From Hypsibius dujardini (taxonomy: Eukaryota > Tardigrada > Eutardigrada > Parachela > Hypsibiidae), in NCBI GenBank assembly GCA_001579985.1, contig LRSR01007195.1:1-35880 (forward strand): DNA of 35,880 nt, given 5' to 3'. Positions 28,786 to 35,880 of this stretch are shown in pieces. Both the position numbers and the translations under genes were made by a program. The notes below the pieces were generated by a model that ran no database searches, was not told the DNA's origin, and saw nothing but the letters and a program-made list of their open reading frames with translations. Every line of letters begins with the position of its first letter. The first letter of the stretch is position 1.

Positions 28786-30824
28786 GTAAGAATAAAGAAC
28801 AAGAAAGTCCATCTTCTAATTATTTTATTATTTTTGTTTTTAGTTTTCATTTTATTTACTGCTTTTTTAATTATTTATATATATTTTTTAAGAATACATG
28901 TAAAAATATTTTATTTTGGTTTTTTTAGTTAGTAGAAATAATGCGATTCATGCCCAAGCTTTCACACTTACGAGGTTAAGGTTGAGCAATTAATTTATTA
29001 TTGACAAATTTTGGCTTGCCCGCTCATATCCTACATAGTATTAGACCCCCTAGAGACCAGCCCCAGTGGCCAAATAAACGTTCCGCTGCCCATGTATTAG
29101 TCCCACTTAACACGAACATACAAATAACTAAAGTTCCTAATTTAGTTTTTTCATTCCATAAAAATGAAACAATGGCCTACTAAAGTTATAGCTTGCGCTT
29201 ATTTTGTCATGCGGTAGTCAATCAATTTTAGCACTCCATCTTTCATCTTCAATATAAATATAGTACAGCTTCGATTCTATTTTACATAAGCCTTAAAAAT
29301 ATATAGTGAGATTTTAAGTTCCTTATACTAGTTGTGTCTTAATTGTTTCATGCAAATTCTATAATAAAGTTAAGGACCTTTTATTTCAGTCTCAACTTAG
29401 TCTTTTAGTTCAATATTTTAATAAGTATAAAACAAAATAAAAAAAGCAAATAAAAAATTTAATTAGTTCTAGTTTAGTTTTTGAGAAACTACATTTTTTT
29501 AGCTGATAGTCTTGGTTTAGTTTTATTTCATAATTTTAGAAGTTCTGTTGTCTTTAATTGTAGGAGGAGCAAACGGTTCGCTGGCCAGAAATGGCACGCG
29601 TGCACTGCAGCGGTTACAGAGCGGAACGCCGGACGACACCGCCGGAGTGAAAGTGGTTCGACTGGACGGAAGTGCGAGTGGTGGTGGTTCAGCTGGAAGT
29701 GTCGGACCAATTACGGTCGGTGCACTCATTGGCATAATTGCCGGCATTTTGACGGCACTGGTGCTGGCTGGTAAGTCATTCGTCCGGCTTGTTTGTTCGG
29801 CTGCTTTTTTCTTCACTCGCCCTACACCCTTCGTTTGCTCGTGAGAGTGAAGTCAAATTGCAATGATCAATGTCTGGCTTGACTGGTTAAATTCACTTGA
29901 AGTAACTGATGAAATCCTGGGCACATACTACATGTATAATCTAGTGGAGCATATAATAATAGAAATTCAAGTGTGTTTGCCTGTCAAGACAAAAAATATC
30001 TTGTACGTCATCGCTAGTACCTAAGTGGCTTTAGCGCTTAACGATTGAGGAGGCCAATGATATTAGGGTGTTTACTCAATCCTTAATTGTAGCTTTCGTC
30101 GGACTCCTGTGTTACCGGCGCCGTCATCCGACGTGGAATGCAGCTGAGACGGATTTACGGGTCTTAGCCGCGCATTACGGCAGCTACTGGGATGACAAGA
30201 CGTTACCAAATTATCAGTTTAATGACAGGATGATTTGGCCCGGGGTATGTTCGGTAGTTGCACAGTGTGTGTGGACACTGATCTATCATAACTGACATAC
30301 ATTCTACCTGCCTTTTTCTAGCACACCGTTCGTTGTTCGTCTGTCCTTCTGCTCCTATCTGTCTGTCGGTCTGTGTGTCAGTCTGTATGTCTGTGTATCT
30401 GTGTGTCTATGTGTCTGTACCTCTGTGTCGCTGTGTGTTAGTGTATTTATGTACCTGTCTGTGTGTCTATGTGTGTGTGTGTTTGTGTCTGTCTGTCTGT
30501 CTGCCTGCCTGTGTGTCTGCCTGCTTGCATGTTTAGCGGGATACTTTGCTACTCGCTTGATTGTCCGCTTGCCTACCGGTCTTCCTCATTTTCTGCTTGC
30601 CGGATACACCCTATACGGTTCTGATTGCCCGCCCGGATTGGCTAGCTACGTCAATTTTATTTGCGATCATTTTTCTTCAGGAAACGCACGAAGAAATGAT
30701 TGCCCTAGACAATGACGCGTTCCTCAAGAGCCTCGAGGATCTCGGGCGAGTCAACAGTCGGCCGTCCAGCAAGACCAACTGGAATGCTGGGGAGGATGAC
30801 CAACGCCAAAGCACAAAGGTCTGA
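28236..30824 (+). CDS. Single-pass type I membrane protein, unrecognised family (four exons)
   Basis: Gene-level entry. Exons 28,236-28,785, 29,564-29,770, 30,093-30,244 and 30,681-30,824 join with matching phases (1, 1, 0) to give 350 residues. Residues 1-18 are a hydrophobic signal-like segment. About 20-230 is an extracellular region rich in Pro, Ser, Thr and Gln with few Cys. About 233-260 is one transmembrane helix with small-residue GxxxG-like spacing, followed by CYRRRH as stop-transfer. The tail of about 90 residues is acidic, with Tyr/Trp-rich HYGSYWDD. I do not recognise the family; adhesion or mucin-like receptors are possible. The ATG is the first in frame after a stop, but an upstream exon may add residues. 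Confidence 0.7.
28786..29563. other. Intron 1 of membrane-protein gene
   Basis: Strongly AT-rich intron with T-runs; nothing else seen. Confidence 0.7.
29564..29770 (+). CDS. Membrane-protein exon 2: juxtamembrane region and first part of TM helix
   Basis: Acceptor TTAATTGTAG completes a Gly codon. The exon carries sequons NGS and NGT, a Gly/Ser-rich linker ([13 protein letters not shown]) and the start of the membrane helix ([20 protein letters not shown]). It ends in phase 1 at GTAAGT. GC is high relative to flanks. Confidence 0.75.
30093..30244 (+). CDS. Membrane-protein exon 3: end of TM helix and proximal cytoplasmic tail
   Basis: Acceptor TTAATTGTAG completes an Ala codon, so the helix continues as [13 protein letters not shown]. 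The tail has an acidic/aromatic motif ([18 protein letters not shown]). It ends in phase 0 at CCCGGG/GTATGT. Confidence 0.75.
30245..30680. other. Intron 3 of membrane-protein gene with microsatellite
   Basis: Contains the TCTG/TGTG microsatellite at 30,337-30,531. The Cys-rich open frames across it are translation artefacts of the repeat. Confidence 0.8.
30337..30531. repeat. Degenerate (TCTG)n / (TGTG)n microsatellite
   Basis: About 195 bases dominated by CTGTCTGT, CTGTGTGT and TGCCTGCC iterations on the plus strand. Confidence 0.9.
30681..30824 (+). CDS. Membrane-protein exon 4: C-terminal tail
   Basis: Acceptor TTTTCTTCAG, phase 0. It encodes 47 residues: a Glu/Asp-rich helix ([20 protein letters not shown]), then a polar end, stopping at TGA. 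No good downstream donor is visible within the exon (only GTCTGA at the stop). Confidence 0.65.
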   Translation, partial: ETHEEMIALDNDAFLKSLEDLGRVNSRPSSKTNWNAGEDDQRQSTKV

Positions 30825-33800
30825 TTTACCTGTTTTCCAGCCACGCGTACATAACCTCCCTTCCGTTACGGCTCAAAGGACAGAGTCTACACGACAGAGA
30901 GACTCTCAGCAGAATGCGTGACATATGTTCATGACTGATCTCAAACACATTCCTAGTTCAAGGGAATTTCTTATGTGTTTTCTACAAAATCGATTGGGCT
31001 ATGCAAACGGCAAACCTGCTTACCTGCATGCTTGCCTTTTCCTTATCACTTTTTATACTACCAATGTAAGACGACTCTGTTCTGTTATGCATAAGGTGGC
31101 TCAATATTGTTACGATGTATCGCTATGTTTGTTGGCCTAAAGTGACGTACTCGAAATAGGAGACTTTGCGGTCGCGAGGCGAGGGTGCTCAATCGGAACA
31201 CGAACCTGAGACTGCGCCAAACTGCAGTGTAGACTGTTGGAGACGAGATGAGGAAAGGTTGTTTGCGTAACTGACAACGGCTTCTGCCTGACCCTATTTA
31301 AATCATTTTCATCACAACTTTCCATCCCTCAAACTTTACGGAGAAGTTTCCTGCAAGTAAGGAGTGGTATGAATAGTGTCGAAAAAGGTTTGTTATAATT
31401 TAGGTAAACTTTTGGAGTTCCGACTTTGCAAGAAAATTTCCATCAATAGTTGTACATATACTTCAATCTTTTGGAAGTGGGTGAGGGATGATTCTGAGAA
31501 ACATTGCGGTCGTGATACACGTCTTATCCCACTATCTCACTTTGGGATCTCTTTCATATGTGGTATATAAAATGTCTCCGCTCTATTTTTTTAAAGTAGT
31601 TTAATATTAGCAATCAATTATACAATTTATTTCATTGGTTTCTAAATTAATTTTTTTAGTGAAATTCAAAATTGGAAAAACACGAGAAAATTCCACTTTT
31701 CTTGGCCTTTATTCACTGACAAGAACGGTGATTTAGAGAAATGCGTTAAGTCCGCTTATTTGACAGTGTTCTATCCCAAATTTAATTTGTAATCCATTAG
31801 TATCAACCAAATTATATTTGGATGTAAGGGGCGGATCTATCAGCAGTTCTAAGAAGGCCGAAAATTCCAAAATTGTTCGCTAACACTGCAGAGTTGGCAT
31901 ACATGTCCGCCTCCTGATAATAACAAAATACTCAGCTGATGAAAATCCATTCTTAATTAAATTTTAACAGCGGAAAAATATTCAAATTTATTGCATTTTG
32001 ACAAAGCACTATGTTTCCAGTGAAGATCATGGAAAATGGAATCTTCCAGTGTTTTCTCAACTTTAATAGTTCGCCAAAAAACGTTTAGATGTAGTCACGA
32101 TGAAATAAATTTATAAATCGTTACTAATATTAGTTTTACTGACTTAGAAAAATGAAGCGGAGGCATTCTGCGTTCAACCGAGGAAAAAGATCCCAATTGA
32201 AGTTGACCTACTAAGAAGAGGACTTATAACCATCAATAGGTACTGATTGTGAGCAGTGAGCAGATGACTCTTCGGAATAATACAAGTGGCGTTAATTGTT
32301 TGAAACTCCTTGTATTTCAAATAAATATCCTTTTTGTGTGTTATTATTTTTGTGTGTTATTAGTACATTGGAGGCACAGGCAACTATTGACGAAATCGAA
32401 CTACCACCTCTTGAGTAATGTCAATTTAAATTAGATTTTGCTTTGAATGTTTGTTAAACAAAGTTAATTGGTGTTATTCACTTCAAACGGTCTAAGTAGA
32501 TAGCCCTAGTCCGAACTCCTGGAGTCACCACACGGTCTCCTCGCTCCTCCTCTAGCGCTATGCAAGAGCTCCAACCGTAAGTGCGCCAAGTCGTCCTTGA
32601 CGCCCTGCAGCTCGTATCACATTTGCGTCATCATATCCTCCAGTCGCGTCTGTAAATGGTAGTCACCTTCGTAGAACAGAAACGCATTCGATCCCGTTGC
32701 CCCGCAACCGGGTGCATTCGAGACGGCCAAGCGGTGGTATCTCCTGCCTTGCTATCTCTGAAACCTGCTGCCTGCCCCTATGGGAGTCGCCGTCGCTCCG
32801 CAACAGCAGCAACTGCTCTGCAGCCTGCGTCGTCTTCGAGTCCAGCAGCAACATCCTTCTAAAACACATACCCGGTGGAAGGTCCTGTGCGTCCCCTTAG
32901 CTCAAGGAATCCTATTCAGCTGATAAATTTCCTGCCGGCTGACCTACAAAATGAGCGCTTTTTGAGCGCAAAAGAAGCTCGGGCCAAAGAGCGCTCTCAT
33001 AAAAAAAATTAATTAATAATCCTCGACATTTTTTAAGCATTAAGTTTTTAAACTAGTGTACCCTTCGAGCGCTGTAAGCGATTGCCTGCTTTATCATAAT
33101 TGACCATCCTACAGCCCCACTCAAACAATTAATCTCCGAATGACTTTTGCACATTTTATGGTTCTGCAGTTGTGCCCACAACAGGTAAGGAAGGTTGAAA
33201 AAATATTTAGGTTTTCTTCGCTCGTTCAGCTATGTAGAATAATACTTTAAATTGCTTACATTGTCTGGCAGATTTGACATCTCGATATCATTGTACCTCT
33301 GATGAAAGTATTGTGGAATGTAACTTTCTAGTTTCTGCATTTTTTAAAAAAGCCAGCGCAATCAATTTGATGAAAACTGATTAATTTTTTTTCCTCAAAA
33401 GACTTTGACCCTGTTTTCCTATCCAAATTAAAATAAATTCAAAGATATGTACCATTCTATAATTTTGAATTTTGCATCCAAGGAGTTTGTATCATGGCTT
33501 TTTGAGAGTCCAAAAAGAGCTCGAGCGCTGAATTTCGAAAGCACACATCTCTGGATACGATGTGTTAATTAAAAGCAATCGTTCGGATTTTTTTTCGATA
33601 GAATGGTTTACGAAATGGCATACTTTTTTTGTGCCCAAATGTCGTTAGTAACTGATTTTCTTATAAAACTACGGTTTCACATTTTCTCAACGGAAATAAA
33701 TTTCATATTAATCAGGGTAGGATGTTCTTCGAGCAAAAATTCATAGTTTTTTTAAACTGTTTCTTGTCACGCACTAGTCAATATTGTAATCTTACACAAC

Positions 33801-34785
33801 AGGGGGTTTTGTCTGTTTTAGCTATGTATTGCAAATCTCGACTTTACTTCAAAAAAATGTGGAAAAATGTTGATGTTACAAAAAGTACTTTTATCATTGT
33901 TTACTGCTTTACCATGATCTGACTACAGCATTAGGCGAACTAAACACTTTTGGAACTCCATATGTATACAGAAATGTATTGCAGTGTGTTACGCCTACGC
34001 GTAATTGTGGTTGTATGTGTAGCGGTTGATGAATAGCACTCATCGGATGCGGACAGAGACTCCAGAAAAAATGGGAAAACTAAGAATTTACATAATAATA
34101 CAGGCAAACATTATTTCTACACTAGTACTACTACTACTATATAAAACTATTTCTACCGTCTTAAACTTAGCAGCAGCGACCTTATGTAGTCGCACAACAC
34201 GAGAAACTAAAGTATAGATGCAGTACATGCAAATAGGAAGAGAACCAGACTGACCAGTGGCGTTGAGCTATGAACAACCAATAGGAACAAGAGAACATCC
34301 ATGCACATGAGTACAAAATAGCTAACTAGACTTAAATAGGGCGTATCTTGACCATAGTAGTCGTACTGTAGATGATACTGAGCCGGTGGCGCAGAAGAGT
34401 AACTCCACTTCCGGTGGTCAGTGCAGGCTATTTAGGGTAGCGATGCTTGAGTGAAGACAGATGTGTGTGTGTGCGACGTCAGTGCCCGCGACAAGTGGGT
34501 TTTCTTTGACGACTGCTCATCCAGAATTTATACTGGAACAGATTTGCATCAGTGAAATATTGTTTAAAAACCAAGGGGTCGGGCGTAATTTCATGGCTGG
34601 TGATTGGCCGAAAGTTTCGCTCTTGGAGCCCTAAAACATATTTCGCTTATGCCAATTCATTAAAAATTGAGTTTTGGGTAGAAAACTGTCAAAAAAGTCT
34701 TTCCATGTAGGCGCTGAATTGCAAATGCCATTCCTACAGCTGAGCTTAAGTGACTACATTTGATTATAAGATAAATTGTAATATA
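30825..34785. other. AT-rich region downstream of the membrane-protein gene
   Basis: Includes the coding-like minus-strand relic at 32,500-32,880 and a possible faint dispersed-repeat copy at about 32,060-32,130. No polyadenylation site can be assigned with confidence. Otherwise nothing recognisable. Confidence 0.5.
32500..32880 (-). pseudogene. Coding-like relic with coiled-coil character, unrecognised
   Basis: A GC-rich island in AT-rich surroundings. One minus-strand frame reads LLLDSKTTQAAEQLLLLRSD and on to about 32,690. A different frame then continues NAFLFYEGDYHLQTRLEDMM, an in-frame stop near 32,613, and YELQGVKDDLAHLRLELL, with heptad-like Leu spacing. The frameshift plus stop suggest a decayed exon or processed copy. 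No family identified. Confidence 0.3.
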
Positions 34786-35239
34786 TAGGGATAGCATCAA
34801 ATGTTAAGTGTCAAACTCAAATCAAATTATATCAAATCGAATCCGTTTTTTTTTTAAATTGATTTGATTCTGATTTGACTTTGATTTGATGTTTTTAGCA
34901 TTTCTAGGCCAAATTCCTCCAAAAACCACATAAATTTCCTACTTTTTCATCAATCTGAAAGAACTTTGAGTATATACTGATCAACCTTGGGCCATATCTA
35001 CAGGCACTAGTGGAAACTCACAATCGAAGTATTGTTCTGCTCAACTTTACGCAACCTTGTTTGGTTTACTATTTTATTAGGTAAAAAGGAGTGATAAGAA
35101 AAAGGAGTAAAACCAAAAACATGCTAAAACCGTGAGATATTGAAGAATTGTTTTTAAATCCTGTCATTTCGAATCATATTAAATCAAATCAAATAAAAGT
35201 AATTCAAATGCGCCATTTTGTTGTTTGATGCCATCTCTA
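34786..35239. mobile_element. TA-flanked MITE, copy 2
   Basis: Ends are TAGGGATAGCATCAAATG (left) and TTTGATGCCATCTCTA (right), inverted with mismatches and flanked by TA. The interior repeats CAAATCAAAT-like motifs inward from both ends, as in the element at 5,359-5,713. Ends and interior identify the same family despite a longer body (454 against 355 bp). Confidence 0.65.
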
Positions 35240-35291
35240 GTAGTATGCACCGTTCACTTCTGGTTCTTCCACTTTATCAGCAGGTGTATTC

Positions 35292-35545
35292 AGGGCTACC
35301 TCAACCATCACTCTTCATTCCCCCCCTCAAGGCCTCACTCATATCCGATTCCGCCACCAACGAATACTGACACTGATCCATGTCGATCATCAACACTCTC
35401 AGCCTCATTACGTTTAACCCATGGACGTCTTCACGAAGCACTACAAGATTTTGAAACCGCGACTAATCGTCGAGCAGACGCCGTATTTACGAACTTCCAG
35501 GGCTTCCACTTAAGTCATTCGAATCAACAAAATTCCACTGATTAA
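35292..35545 (+). CDS. Candidate C-terminal exon, unrecognised
   Basis: A more GC-balanced stretch follows possible acceptors (TTTATCAG at 35,280 and TATTCAG near 35,293). The frame encodes a Pro/Ser-rich segment, then LTHGRLHEALQDFETATNRR and FTNFQGFHLSHSNQ, to a TAA at 35,543. It might be a terminal exon of another gene or an alternative end of the membrane-protein gene. Phase compatibility was not resolved. Confidence 0.25.
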
Positions 35546-35880
35546 TATTCGCCCCCTCGTCATCCTAATAATTGCATCGTTTGCTAGTAATAATTTTCCT
35601 CGTGATCATGATTGATCATTATTTTTGGTTATCCTCAGGTATGTTTCTCTTGATGGTGATCATTTTTCGGTTGAATTGTACTAAAAGCCTGTGTCCATGT
35701 TGATTGTTATTTCAGTCTTGCTTGCAATTTCTTCCAGCACCAAATCTGACGAGTACTAGTAAAAGACCACTAGTAAAAGACCATTCTCTCTCGTTGGTTG
35801 AAGAACTGTCGAGTGGCACAGTAAAATGTGTCCAGTTCCCAGGGTAAAGTCTTCATGCCTTGTCGTTGCTTCCTCGCAGT
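35546..35880. other. Right-edge region
   Basis: No gene seen. A small tandem repeat, two copies of ACTAGTAAAAGACC, lies at 35,755-35,782. Confidence 0.5.

Noticed and set aside
30333-30715. Cys/Val-rich frames of 67 and 104 codons
   Set aside because: They translate the TCTG/TGTG microsatellite inside an intron.
1-35880. CRISPR arrays, bacterial operons, ribosomal RNA or tRNA genes
   Set aside because: The window is spliced eukaryotic DNA; I saw no regularly spaced identical repeats, no rRNA-like sequence and no convincing tRNA cloverleaf. Short tRNAs could be missed by eye.

Overview
This is eukaryotic, almost certainly invertebrate animal, genomic DNA. It is AT-rich and uses the standard genetic code. 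Genes are split by GT-AG introns of roughly 0.3 to 2 kb, and introns and spacers are littered with decayed DNA transposons (mariner-type, hAT-type, pogo-like) and foldback repeats. I cannot name the phylum from sequence alone.

The left half (about 1-18,715, minus strand) is one large gene that runs off the left edge. I recover 13 exons. Twelve of the 13 splice junctions are canonical with matching phase; the one after the repeat B cyclic-nucleotide domain has only weak candidate donors. Spliced together they encode at least 1,893 residues made of four head-to-tail ion-channel repeats. Repeats A, B and C each have S1-S6, a potassium-type pore, a C-linker and a cyclic-nucleotide-binding domain. 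Repeat D is cut off after S2. A single polypeptide with four CNG-like repeats and GxGD filters matches the CNGK (tetra-KCNG) family known from sea urchin and zebrafish sperm. The filters are GLGD (A), GYGD (B) and GFGD (C). The phosphate-binding-cassette arginine is kept in A but replaced by Glu in B and Ala in C, so cyclic-nucleotide sensing is probably reduced or redistributed.

The middle (18,716-28,235) is mostly intergenic. It holds a broken mariner-family transposase (about 22,704-23,490), an hAT-like MITE with an 8-bp target duplication (24,638-24,834), a diverged tandem duplication (25,662-26,305), a CpG-rich block (26,640-26,960) and one doubtful candidate exon (20,358-20,597).

The right part (28,236-30,824, plus strand) holds a second gene of four exons with matching phases. 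It encodes a roughly 350-residue single-pass membrane protein: a short N-terminal hydrophobic segment, a Pro/Ser/Thr-rich ectodomain, one transmembrane helix interrupted by an intron, and a tail of about 90 residues. I do not recognise its family. The rest (30,825-35,880) is a TCTG-type microsatellite within that gene's last intron, AT-rich spacer, a coding-like minus-strand relic near 32.5-32.9 kb, a second copy of a TA-flanked MITE, and a possible short plus-strand exon near 35.3-35.5 kb. The two genes show no obvious functional link.
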